Source: JACKIC01 sp964543795
GTDB taxonomy: Bacteria > Planctomycetota > UBA1135 > UBA2386
Direction of reading: 5' to 3'
Length of the DNA stretch: 64,000 bases
Assembly (NCBI GenBank): GCA_964543795.1
Contig: CAZIZN010000002.1
Location: 295,762 to 359,761, forward strand
Shown: positions 1 to 8,466 of the stretch, in pieces
Position numbering within the stretch: position 1 is the stretch's first letter
Layout of the letters: each line of letters begins with the position of its first letter
Notes under the pieces: generated by a model
What the model was told of the DNA's origin: nothing
Databases searched by the model: none
What the model saw: the letters and a program-made list of their open reading frames with translations, nothing else
Position numbers and translations under genes: made by a program

Positions 1-1
1 C

Positions 2-973
2 GGGCTCCGGCAGGCCCTGTGGCCGCTCGGGCTGCTCTACGGCACCGCCGCGGCGCTGCGGAACTGGAGCTTCGACGCCGGTCTGCGGCAGGTGCACCGG
101 CTGTCCGTGCCGGTCGTGTCGATCGGCAACCTCGCCGTCGGCGGCACGGGCAAGACGCCCACCGCGGCCTGGCTCTGCACGCTCGCCAGGGCGCGCGGCC
201 GGCGGCCCGGCGTGCTCGCGCGCGGCTACGGCCGCGCGCCCGGTGCTCTGCTCAACGACGAGGGCCTGATGCTGCAGCGAGAACTGCCGTGGCTGCTCCA
301 GGAACAGGACCCCGATCGGGTCGCCGGCGGCCGCCGGCTCGTCGCCGCGGGGGCCGACTTCCTCGTGCTCGACGACGGCTTCCAGCACCGGCGTCTGCAC
401 CGCGACCTCGACGTGGTGTGCCTCGACGCGACGCTGCCGTTCGGCAACGGCCAGTGTCTGCCCGCGGGCGACCTGCGCGAGTTCCGTTCGGGGCTGCGCC
501 GCGCCGGCGCGATCCTGCTGACGCGCGCCGGCGGGCTCGCCGCCGAGGCGATCGACGCGCGGGTGCGGCGGCTGCGCCAGATCGCCGGCAACGCGGCCCT
601 GCCCGTGCACGCGACGGAACACGCGCCGAGCGACGTGGTCGAGCAGCCCGGCGGCGCGACGCTGCCGCTCGCGGCGCTGCGCTCGCGCCGCGTCGTGCTG
701 CTGTCGGCGATCGCGCGGCCGGCGAGCTTCCGCGCCACCTGCGACTCGCTTGGGGCCGCGGTCGTGGGGGAGCTGCGCTACCGCGACCACCATCGCTTCA
801 CGGCGGCCGAACTCGCCGCTGCCGAGCAGAAGGCGCGGCAGCAGGACGCGGTGCTGCTGACGACGGCGAAGGACGACGCGCGGCTCGGCGATGCGCCGCT
901 GCCGCGGCTGGTGCTGCGCATCGCGCTGCGGTTCCTGGGGCCCGAGCCGTCGCCGGCGGAGTTCCTGCTGTGA
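2..973 (+). CDS. lpxK: Tetraacyldisaccharide 4'-kinase LpxK (5' end outside window)
   Basis: LpxK phosphorylates the 4' position of the lipid A disaccharide at the inner membrane. The frame is open from base 2. The residues before the first possible internal start (GTG at 92) look like the usual LpxK N-terminus (LLYG, then ALRN), so the true start lies before the window. The P-loop GGTGKTP follows a SIGNLAVGG stretch at about 120-160, as in the family. DDGFQHRRL (about 370-400) and a TTAKDDARL stretch near the C-terminus are also family hallmarks. The stop TGA (971-973) overlaps the GTG start of the next gene, an acyltransferase of the same pathway, so the two are probably translationally coupled. 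The function is secure; only the 5' limit is unknown. Confidence 0.93.
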   Translation, partial: GLRQALWPLGLLYGTAAALRNWSFDAGLRQVHRLSVPVVSIGNLAVGGTGKTPTAAWLCTLARARGRRPGVLARGYGRAPGALLNDEGLMLQRELPWLLQEQDPDRVAGGRRLVAAGADFLVLDDGFQHRRLHRDLDVVCLDATLPFGNGQCLPAGDLREFRSGLRRAGAILLTRAGGLAAEAIDARVRRLRQIAGNAALPVHATEHAPSDVVEQPGGATLPLAALRSRRVVLLSAIARPASFRATCDSLGAAVVGELRYRDHHRFTAAELAAAEQKARQQDAVLLTTAKDDARLGDAPLPRLVLRIALRFLGPEPSPAEFLL

Positions 974-1890
974 AGGTCCGCTGGCACCAGCGGCTGACCT
1001 ACTGGCTGGCGATGTCGGCGATCTGGCTCGCGGCGCGCGTGCCCGAGCGGCTCGGCTACGGCACGGCGGCCCTGCTCGGCCGGCTCTACTTCCGGCTCGA
1101 CGGGCGGCGGCGCCGCCACGCGCTCGTGTTCCTGCGGCAGGCGTTCCCCGATCGCAGCGACCGCGAACTGCTGCGGCTCGGCGCCGAAGCGACGGGCAAC
1201 GTCTTCAAGGTGCCGCTCGACATGGCGCGGCTCACGCGGCTGCTCGCGCGCGGCGGCGACGTGCTCGAGGTGCTCGACCTCGGCGATGCGGAGCCGCGGC
1301 TCCGTCATGCGACTCCCTACATCGCGCTGTCGGGGCACATCGGCTGCTGGGAGGTCGCGGGAGTGACCGTCGGTCGCATCACCGGCAAGGGTTATGCGAT
1401 CGGTCGCGTCGCCCGCAACCCGCTGCTCGAGCGCTGGATCCTCGGCACGCGGCAGCGCGCGGGACTCGTGATCCTGCCGCGGCGCGGCGGCATCCGGCCG
1501 TTCGCGCGCGCGCTCGCCGAAGGCGGCGCGGGGCTCATGGTCGTCGACCAGCGGCAGCGGCTGCGTTCGGTGCTGGCACCGTTCTTCGGGCGGATCGCGA
1601 GCTGCGAGCGCGCGGCGGTGAGTCTCGCGGTGCGGCACGGTCATCCCTTGATGGTGGGCGCGGCGCTGCGCGTCGGGCACGGCTTCCGGTTCCGCATCGT
1701 GCTCGGCGAGGCGTTCGTGCCGGCGCGCACCGGAGATCCGGAGGGCGATGTGTACCGCGGCGTGTGCGAGGTGAACCGGCGGCTCGAGGAACTGATCCGC
1801 TCTGCGCCGGAGCAGTACCTGTGGATCCACGACCGCTACCGGTTGCCGTCCGGCGGCGGTGCGAGCGACCAGGACGGCGACGGCGAATAG
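970..1890 (+). CDS. LpxL/HtrB-family lysophospholipid acyltransferase
   Basis: A 306-residue membrane-associated acyltransferase, expected to add a secondary acyl chain to a lipid A precursor. It starts at GTG 970, overlapping the lpxK stop by four bases (GTGA). No other start fits the end of lpxK as well. The catalytic H-x4-E motif is visible as H123-IGCW-E128. A hydrophobic N-terminal segment (about residues 10-35) and a C-terminal YLWIHDRYR, similar to the family's W-x-HxRWK-like ending, support the family. Length matches LpxL proteins (about 300). Which acyl chain it transfers cannot be told from sequence. With lpxK it shows that the organism makes lipid A. Confidence 0.85.
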   Translation: MKVRWHQRLTYWLAMSAIWLAARVPERLGYGTAALLGRLYFRLDGRRRRHALVFLRQAFPDRSDRELLRLGAEATGNVFKVPLDMARLTRLLARGGDVLEVLDLGDAEPRLRHATPYIALSGHIGCWEVAGVTVGRITGKGYAIGRVARNPLLERWILGTRQRAGLVILPRRGGIRPFARALAEGGAGLMVVDQRQRLRSVLAPFFGRIASCERAAVSLAVRHGHPLMVGAALRVGHGFRFRIVLGEAFVPARTGDPEGDVYRGVCEVNRRLEELIRSAPEQYLWIHDRYRLPSGGGASDQDGDGE

Positions 1891-1927
1891 CCGGCGCGGG
1901 CGGCGCGCGGTAGATTCCGCGCCGCGA

Positions 1928-2004
1928 GCGCCCGTAGCTCAGTCGGATAGAGCATCGCTTTTCTAAAGCGGCGGTCCCAGGTTCGATCCCTGGCGGGCGT
2001 GCCA
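1928..2004 (+). tRNA. tRNA-Arg (anticodon UCU)
   Basis: A 77-base cloverleaf with an encoded CCA end. Acceptor strand GCGCCCG (1928-1934) pairs with CGGGCGT (1994-2000), with G-U at the first pair; discriminator G2001 and CCA 2002-2004 follow. The D arm reads GCTCAGTCGGATAGAGC. The anticodon loop has U33 followed by TCT at 1962-1964 and AA. The T arm has GTTCGATCC. The sequence closely resembles bacterial tRNA-Arg reading AGA and AGG. No duplicated 3' end that would mark an integrated element was seen nearby. Confidence 0.96.
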
Positions 2005-2240
2005 GTTCCGCGCGGCGCGCGAGGTGCTAGCCAAGTTGCCGGAACCAAACGTGGCTACGGTTGCCAATAACCCCGGTGGCACTCTCTTTGGTGAGGGGAA
2101 GTAGGCCTGCACCTCCAGTGGTCTACGGGCTTGGCGGGCGATGGCGGCCGCGCAGGGGGGAGCCGTAGATCCGGTGCGGAGAAGGTCGGCGATAGACAGA
2201 TGCGTCGGCATCGTGTAGACGTTGATACGGACCGTGGCCC

Positions 2241-2256
2241 AAGGAGGGCGCCGATG
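2241..2256 (+). promoter_or_regulatory. Strong ribosome binding site and ATG ahead of the CAAGC repeat
   Basis: AAGGAGG at 2241-2247 is a near-perfect Shine-Dalgarno sequence, six bases before ATG 2254. It is one of the best initiation sites in the window. It feeds a frame that dies straight after the CAAGC repeat, while the secreted hydrolase just downstream has no good start of its own in its frame. Confidence 0.6.
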
Positions 2257-2355
2257 AGGACCGAGCGAGAACCGGTGGCGGCCGCCAAGCCAAGCCAAGC
2301 CAAGCCAAGCCAAGCCAAGCCAAGCCAAGCCAAGCCAAGCTCAACAGTCTGCTGA
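2254..2355 (+). CDS. Leader reading frame through the CAAGC repeat (possible 5' end of the hydrolase gene)
   Basis: From ATG 2254 the frame reads MRTEREPVAAA and then four KPSQA-type repeats encoded by the CAAGC tract, ending at TGA 2353-2355, 33 residues in all. As it stands it is a short peptide of no known family. The downstream hydrolase frame is +1 relative to it and open from the repeat onwards. Adding one CAAGC unit or losing two would join them into one protein with a long basic N-terminus followed by a signal peptide. It could therefore be the start of the hydrolase gene, switched off here by repeat number or broken by an assembly error. It could also be a chance open frame. Confidence 0.4.
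   Translation: MRTEREPVAAAKPSQAKPSQAKPSQAKPSSTVC
2286..2340 (+). repeat. Pentanucleotide tandem repeat (CAAGC)11
   Basis: Eleven perfect copies of CAAGC, 55 bases. The unit length is not a multiple of three, so any change in copy number shifts the frame. It sits between a strong ribosome binding site with ATG (2241-2256) and the signal-peptide region of the GH5-like gene. This is the layout of a phase-variable contingency locus. Confidence 0.95.
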
Positions 2356-2506
2356 GGATCTGAGTCGGGGACCCGGACGCCGCGGAAGGACGGCGAGACG
2401 GGGGGAGGAGAGCGGAGGGGTTCGAGGCGATTGCGCTGCGCGCCCGCCTCGTCGGTACCGGGATGGCTGGCGCGCGATCCTGTGCATCGCGGCATCCCTC
2501 TCCGCG

Positions 2507-4363
2507 GTGGCTTTGCCAGCCCAAGCCTGGGAGACCTTGCGCAGCGACTACCGCAACCTGCGCGGGATCAACTTCGTGGCCGAGTTCCCTGATCTCGCAG
2601 GCACGACCGAGTTCTACGGCGTCGCGTCGCCGACGGCGATGTGGCACTTCTACCACCAGCACGCGGCCAATGCCGCGCGCATCGACGCCCAGCTGACCTG
2701 GGCCAAGCGCTGTGGTTTCAACGCCGTGCGGGTGTTCCTCTCGTTCCCCGCGTGGCTGCACTACCGCGCGAACCCGATCAACAACCAGAACCAATTCCTC
2801 GTCAACCTGCACGACTTCGTGCAGCGCTGCCACGCCCGCCAGCTCTACGTCATGCCGGTGTTCTGGAGCGACACGGCGGTGCACGCGGACCGGTTCCGCG
2901 ACCCCGACTTCGACGCGCCCGTCGGCGGCGCGGGCACGCAGGACAGCAACCTCAGCTACTGGCACCGGGATCCTGGCACCGCCAAGATGGCCGAGATCCT
3001 CGGTTCGTCGGACGACTTCGCGCAGAGCGACGCGGGTGTCTACGTGCGCGAGTGCGTCGAGACGATCCCGGCGGGCGTCGCGAGTGCGGTGTTCTTGTGG
3101 GACGCGATGAACGAGCCGTTTCCGCTGCCGGACCAGGAGGCCTGGGTCGCGGCGACACTGGAGACGATCAAGTCGGCGAACGCAGCGAACGGCGTGACGC
3201 GGCAGACGACGTGGAGCTTCTACGTGACCGACCGGTTCCCGGCGTCCGTCAACCTCGCTGCGCACGCCGATTGCGACGTGATCTCGTTGCACGTCTACGG
3301 GCACTGCCTCGACGTGCTCGACGCGCACCTCTACGACGCAGTGCATCGGACGACGTCGGTCACGTTCGGCAAACCCGTGATCTGCACGGAGATCGGCTAT
3401 CCGGGTATCGGCATGGGCTACCGCGACACGGTCGGCTACTGCCGATGGGACCCCGGTGCGGGGCCCAACGATCCGCAGGGTGTGCCGCGCCCGGACCTGG
3501 GTCCGGGCGAGCACGGCATCGGCTTCATGCCGTGGGCGTTCCTGATCGGTTACCGCGACACGTCGATCGGCTTCGACAGCAACATGCCGTTCCAGGAAGG
3601 CACGGGGCTCTTCTATCACGACGGCACCTGCCGCGAGGTCGACGCGGTCGATGCGTTCGTCCAACTCGCGCTGCAGCAGGGTGTGGCGGCGACGAGCCTG
3701 TGGCAGACCCCTGGAAACCCCGGCGGGGGTTTCCCGCTCGTCCCGAAGACGTCGGGCACGGACTACGTCGATCCCTGGGAGCAAGGCGCGATAGGCCCTG
3801 AACTCGACGATTTCTCGACGTTGCAGGTGCTGCTCACGGCACCTGCCTGGTTCTGGCAGTCGCCTTGGTGGAGCACGCCGACGTGGTCGTTCTCGGATCT
3901 CGAGCGGGTGAGTCGGTTGCTGCGAGTGGTGGCCGACGAGGGCTTCCTCGACGTGGCGGGCAAGGCCTCCACGGCGAACGGCAATCCGGTGGCGGCGCGG
4001 CCGCCGGCGCACGTGGATCCGGTATCGACCTGGCCGTTGGTCCTGCCATGGCCGCCGGCGAACCGGCAGCCGGCGAGCTTCCGCGAGGCGTTCACGCAGT
4101 TTCGTGCGGCGTCGGACCTCATCAACCTCGGACCGGGCACCAACAACGCGTACGGGCAGATGCTGTCCGACCTCGAGGCGGTCTACCCGCCGCCGCCGGG
4201 GTATCCGGCGCAAGGATGGCTGCGACCGTTCGATCTCGGCGATCCGTACAACGGTTACTTCGTCGCCGTGGTGGTCGAGGGGTTCCTGCAGCACTTCGCC
4301 GCTGCCGTGCGGCAGGTCTACGTGCCACCGGCACCGGCGGTTGCGCGGCGGGGGCCGGGCTGA
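2507..4363 (+). CDS. Secreted GH5-like glycoside hydrolase (TIM barrel), start uncertain
   Basis: A TIM-barrel hydrolase of the GH5/clan A type, probably cutting a beta-linked polysaccharide outside the cytoplasm. Counting from GTG 2507, the acid/base is E203 in WDAMNEP and the likely nucleophile is E295 in VICTEIGYPG; HVYGH lies between them. The barrel covers about residues 10-400, and the rest is unassigned. The frame is open upstream and encodes RAILCIAASLSAVALPAQA directly before WETL. This is a clear signal peptide with AQA cleavage that begins before codon 2507, so GTG 2507 cannot be the real start. No ATG, GTG or TTG occurs in this frame between the CAAGC repeat and 2507. The only good start (ATG 2254) is in another frame across the repeat. 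The substrate is unknown. Confidence 0.72.
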   Translation: MALPAQAWETLRSDYRNLRGINFVAEFPDLAGTTEFYGVASPTAMWHFYHQHAANAARIDAQLTWAKRCGFNAVRVFLSFPAWLHYRANPINNQNQFLVNLHDFVQRCHARQLYVMPVFWSDTAVHADRFRDPDFDAPVGGAGTQDSNLSYWHRDPGTAKMAEILGSSDDFAQSDAGVYVRECVETIPAGVASAVFLWDAMNEPFPLPDQEAWVAATLETIKSANAANGVTRQTTWSFYVTDRFPASVNLAAHADCDVISLHVYGHCLDVLDAHLYDAVHRTTSVTFGKPVICTEIGYPGIGMGYRDTVGYCRWDPGAGPNDPQGVPRPDLGPGEHGIGFMPWAFLIGYRDTSIGFDSNMPFQEGTGLFYHDGTCREVDAVDAFVQLALQQGVAATSLWQTPGNPGGGFPLVPKTSGTDYVDPWEQGAIGPELDDFSTLQVLLTAPAWFWQSPWWSTPTWSFSDLERVSRLLRVVADEGFLDVAGKASTANGNPVAARPPAHVDPVSTWPLVLPWPPANRQPASFREAFTQFRAASDLINLGPGTNNAYGQMLSDLEAVYPPPPGYPAQGWLRPFDLGDPYNGYFVAVVVEGFLQHFAAAVRQVYVPPAPAVARRGPG

Positions 4364-4499
4364 TGGGCGCAGGCTTGGCGGTGTTCGCGGCCGCGGCGCC
4401 CGGTCGCCGTCGGAGTGTCTTGGACCCAGGGGGAGTGCCTCGCACCTGCTGCCGCAGGTAGTGCCATCCCTCATGTCAGTTGCTCGAGGAGATCATCGC

Positions 4500-6994
4500 A
4501 TGCCACGTTCGCCTGTCAGTGCAGTCCGTCGCATCCCGTCTTTCCGGCCGCTGTCCTCCGAGTGCCTCGGCAAGCTGGCCGGGAGGGTGGCTTGGCTCTG
4601 GGCGGGCTCTGCCGAGAAGAGGGCGTGCTACGCTTGCATTCGCCAGCTGGAGAACGCCGAGTCGCCTGCGGCTCGACGGTCTGCACGGATCGTGCCCAGC
4701 GTCGTCCTGGGTCTTGCTGGTGTGTGCTTGCCCACGACCTTCGCCATGGCGCAGACTCCGAGTTGGGGTGCTCCCGAATGGAACTTGCCCGGCACGTTAC
4801 CGAACTCCGGCGTGCAGGTGTTCGAACCCGTCGAGGTCTTCCCCCGCGCACCGACGGCACAGGGCACCACCGTGGATCCCGGGCAGCCGCCCGCGAACTG
4901 CCCGACGCTGCGACCGACCGGGATCCGCGGCTTCGCCTACGACAACGGCACGCCGCTCGACCCCAACGACGACAAGGAGTACATGGTGGTCGGACGAAGC
5001 GACGGGATCCTGCTCGTGGATGCCACGCCGCCCCGGGATGCGAACCCATCGACCGATCCGGGCCTGCCGCCGCATCCGCACCGCAAGGTCGTTTTCATCG
5101 GCGAACCGCTGCCGACCGGTGCCACGCAGCACCCGCTCTCGCCTCATCACGACTACTTGAACGGTATCCCGATCCCGTCACCAACGTCCTCGCGGGGACA
5201 CCGTACTGCCCGCCTGTCTTCGGCGTCCACCGCCGCTGGAGCAGTGTCGACACGACGAACCGCGAGGTCGCAGTGTACCGATCGCCGCAGGGCAACTACT
5301 TCATCTACAGCGTCAACACCTGGCGTGAGGGTCTGTGGGTGATCGAACTTGTCCCGAACGCTCAGGGTGAGCTGGCGCCTCCGGCGGCGCAGCCCCAGGG
5401 GACCTGGCTGGTGCCGGTAGTGTCATCGCCACAAACGTTGGGGCACTGCCACAACATCGATGTCGATCCGGTCCAAGGCCGTGCGGCGATCTACGTGACG
5501 GACGACCACAATCTGCAGGTCGTAAAGTTGGACTTGAGCAACCCGATGTCGCCTGGTGCCGGCGGAGTTCAAGTGGTGGCGTCGGGCGTCGCGTTCCACG
5601 ACGCGATGGTCTACCACGATCACCTTTGGGTGAGTTCGGTCGGGCTCGGGTCGCCGTTCAACATCCCTCCTGACACCAGGGTATTCGAACTGCCATTCTC
5701 CGACGAGTCACCGACGCCGGTCCTGGTGCTGCCGGCGTCACAGGCGCCTGTGGCAAGTATGGTGCCCTGTGGTCACAGCGCCTACGTCGATGTCTTGACC
5801 CCATTCGTCGAAGGAAGACTGTATACGTTGGCAGAGGATGACGTGCCGGCACTGTTCAAAAGAAACATGTCGGTCTTTGGAATCGACATCACCAACCTTG
5901 CCGGGGCTATGGACGAGGGATATCAGGCTTTGCGGACGATCGTTCCCTACGTGTTGCCGACCGGCGTCCAGGCGTTCGGATCACCGCCGCCCCCTACGGC
6001 GGAGTTGGCGCCGGTGCATAACCTGCGTGGCATCCGGCGCACGGGGTTCGTGGCCATGTATCGGGATGGCTTGGGCCTCGTCGATCTCTTCCATGACGAG
6101 ACCGGGACGATCTTCTCGACGGACCCCGGCTTCTACGGCAACCAGACGTTGGGCAGCTTCGATACCACGGTGCGGCAACACCATGTGCCGATCCCGCCGC
6201 CAGGTTATCCGAGCACCGCGCCGTCGTTCGCGCCGTACGCGACGGTCAGCTACTGGACCGGCGCGACTCCGCATCCTTTGGGATTGCCAGCCCCAGGCCT
6301 GTGGGACAAGTTCCTGGGCGCTTGGGACGTCGCTGTCCACCAGGATTCGGGGCTCGTCCATGTGCCCTTGGGCCCGAACCTCGTCCCTGGTGCTTCTCCG
6401 CAGGAGCGGTTGCTCACGGCGGGGGTCTTCCGGGTCCGCGAGGGGCACCTCAACCGCTATTGGGACGCAACGCCGTTTCCGGCTACGTCGCCCAACCAGG
6501 CGCTCGGACTCGTGCCCCGGCTCATCGCCTTGCAGGGTCCCCCGCGTCAGGGCAAGGGGTTCCTGCTGGGGGACGAGAATGCAGGCAAGTACGCGCAGCA
6601 GACGGCTCAGGGCTTGCCGCTGAAGTACGAGTACACGCTGATCTACGCGCCGAGTGCGCCGGTGGGCGCCGGCGGCAGCAACCCGGCGACTGCCGCGACG
6701 CCGCTGCCCTGGGATCCCGACCCATCGTCGTCGACCAACAACTTGGTCTGGCTCAACGTCTGGGATCCGACGATGATTCTGGGCGCGCAGTGGGTGCGCC
6801 GGCAAGGCCCCGGCCCGGCGCAGGATGCGGCGGCGGGGTGGTTCTACTTCCCGACCCTCGGAAACCAAGGGCAGCGCTGGTACTGCCAGATCCTGGTCGA
6901 GGAGTATGTCGAGACCGGGACTCCGCCGGTTGCGTCACGCACGGGGCGATTTGCTGCCTCGCGTGGCCATTGGTTCGGCGTCGCGAGACCCTAG
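4500..6994 (+). CDS. Secreted beta-propeller (LVIVD-like) protein, frameshifted
   Basis: Start ATG 4500 has GAGGAG (4486-4491) eight bases upstream. The first 62 residues are basic and unlike a normal n-region. A hydrophobic segment (about 65-82) and AMA/Q cleavage follow. The body resembles choice-of-anchor/LVIVD-type propellers: an early GIRGFAYDNG, then NVDT-like strands, HCHNIDVDP, HDAMVYHDHLW and a late LRGIRRTGFVAMY. The frame changes once, between about 5150 and 5180. Up to DYLNGIP the protein is in the ATG frame; from PDPVTNVLAG on it is in the +2 frame that ends at 6994. One missing C in the C tract of TATCCCG explains it. This is either a sequencing error or a true mutation. The function is unknown; the protein is probably exported. 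Confidence 0.55.
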
Positions 6995-7003
6995 GTGATC
7001 CAT

Positions 7004-8368
7004 ATGAGAACGTGGTTAACTGCGTTGTCTTATCTCGTCTTGACTTGCGCGTTCGCAAGTCTGGCGACGGGGCAATACCCTCCGGACGGGTGGTTCGTCA
7101 GCCACCAGTACAGCGCCTACATGGCCTTCACTCGCAACTTGACAGGATTGTGGGGATCGGCCCCGTTCTCGAGTAATCTTTCCCAGGTGGTCTACGATAG
7201 TGGCAGTACGTGCTACATTCAGTGGACGAATTACAACGTGCCAGTTGCTGTGGATCGACAGACTTTAAGTGCGACGTATGGGTATGGATACGATTTGGTA
7301 GGTGGCTATGGTGGAGGTCTTGGAGTGGTGGCCCGCGACCGCGTATGGCTTATGAGCCAGGGCCGCCTCGGATATACGCCGACAGCAACACCAACGGGTC
7401 CCTTCGCCTCCGGCACTTACGTCGGCGACGTGCTTGCTGCGGTTCGGGCCATGTATCCCCAAATGCCGTCTCTGTGGGGTCTCTGCACGAACGGGCGCGA
7501 GCTATTCTTCACCGCGCCGATGGTGACGACCCTCCCGTACCACGTGTTCGCACTGGACCTTTCTGCGCCGAATCCCCTGACGACGATCCGCCCCATCGCC
7601 AACCTTGCCAACCGCCCGGGGCGCCCGACGAACCACACGACGCATGTGCAGATTCGTATGGGTCCGGATGGGGACTTGATCGCCCTGGACGGCAACCTCG
7701 TGCGAATCAACCCGCTCACAGGGGTCGTGCAGGACATGGACCCAGCGCTGTGGTGGACCGGGTATTCGCCGCCGAGTTTCCTCTACCCCAATGCGCCGTT
7801 CGCATACAATGTATGGGAGAATGAAGCGATCGCGCTCGACGAGGATGCAACCAGCTGGCGTATCGACCGCCTCTTCCTCTACTCCGGCGGCGCCTGGTCG
7901 ATGCGGTTCACGGGATTCCCGTGGAACATGGGATTCCCCGAGACGACGTCGCCCGTGCCGTTCCTCCTTTACGGCGAGGGGTGTCGCAACGCGCTCGGCA
8001 AGGAGCCGCGCATGGGCTGGCGTGGGCTGGCGCGACAGGGGCAGACGTTCACTGTTACCCTCCGCGACGCAGAACCCAATGGCCTTGGCATCTTCTGGAT
8101 CGGCGGCAGCAAGACGCACTGGCCCGGGCTCGGCGCGTTGCCGTTCGACGCGTCGGTGTTCGGGGCACCCGGTTGCCGGTTGCTCGCGTCACGCGACATG
8201 AGCTACTTCGTCGCCACGGATAGCGCGGGCGGAGCTTCGTTGTCCATCCCGGTGCCGGTCAACCCGGCACTCAACGGCTACGAAGTGTTCGCGCAAACGG
8301 CCTCGACCAGTGGTGGTAACACGCTGGGTTTCGTCGCCAGCGACGCCGTCGCGATCCGGATGCGGTGA
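7004..8368 (+). CDS. Secreted hypothetical protein with the shared C-terminal module
   Basis: A 454-residue protein from ATG 7004, which has AGGTGA (6993-6998) five bases upstream; GTG 6995 is a weaker alternative. The signal peptide covers residues 1-23 and ends LATG before QYPP. The middle contains repeated short strands typical of a propeller (VWLMSQGRLG, LWGLCTNGRELFF, MGPDGDLIALDGNL), but no named family was recognised. The last 130 residues form a beta-rich module with GEGCRNALG, then GLGIFWIGGS, PLPFD-like and GAPGCRLLAS segments. A similar module ends the proteins at 25730-27298 and 56599-58794. It begins ten bases after the previous gene and is probably co-transcribed. The function is unknown. 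Confidence 0.75.
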   Translation: MRTWLTALSYLVLTCAFASLATGQYPPDGWFVSHQYSAYMAFTRNLTGLWGSAPFSSNLSQVVYDSGSTCYIQWTNYNVPVAVDRQTLSATYGYGYDLVGGYGGGLGVVARDRVWLMSQGRLGYTPTATPTGPFASGTYVGDVLAAVRAMYPQMPSLWGLCTNGRELFFTAPMVTTLPYHVFALDLSAPNPLTTIRPIANLANRPGRPTNHTTHVQIRMGPDGDLIALDGNLVRINPLTGVVQDMDPALWWTGYSPPSFLYPNAPFAYNVWENEAIALDEDATSWRIDRLFLYSGGAWSMRFTGFPWNMGFPETTSPVPFLLYGEGCRNALGKEPRMGWRGLARQGQTFTVTLRDAEPNGLGIFWIGGSKTHWPGLGALPFDASVFGAPGCRLLASRDMSYFVATDSAGGASLSIPVPVNPALNGYEVFAQTASTSGGNTLGFVASDAVAIRMR

Positions 8369-8466
8369 GCGGCTCCGCGCACTCGCGTGCGCCGGGGGCT
8401 CCCCGGACCCGCCGCTCACGCCTACGCTCGTGCGCTCGGCGCAACCTGCGCCCCTGAGGAGATCCC

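Noticed and set aside
1928..2400. Integration site of a mobile element at tRNA-Arg
   Set aside because: No copy of the tRNA 3' end, integrase gene or change in composition was found downstream.
2123..4474. A 783-residue minus-strand frame reading through the CAAGC repeat as LGLAW units
   Set aside because: It lies opposite the GH5-like gene, has no recognisable domain, and the repeat is open in several frames by its composition.
4415..5150. N-terminal part of the long frame starting at 4415
   Set aside because: Its first 250 residues are Arg/Ala-rich shadow sequence; the true N-terminus is in the frame of ATG 4500.
5145..5185. Selenocysteine or programmed frameshift in the LVIVD-like gene
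   Set aside because: The break is a change of frame at a C run with no in-frame TGA and no slippery heptamer.
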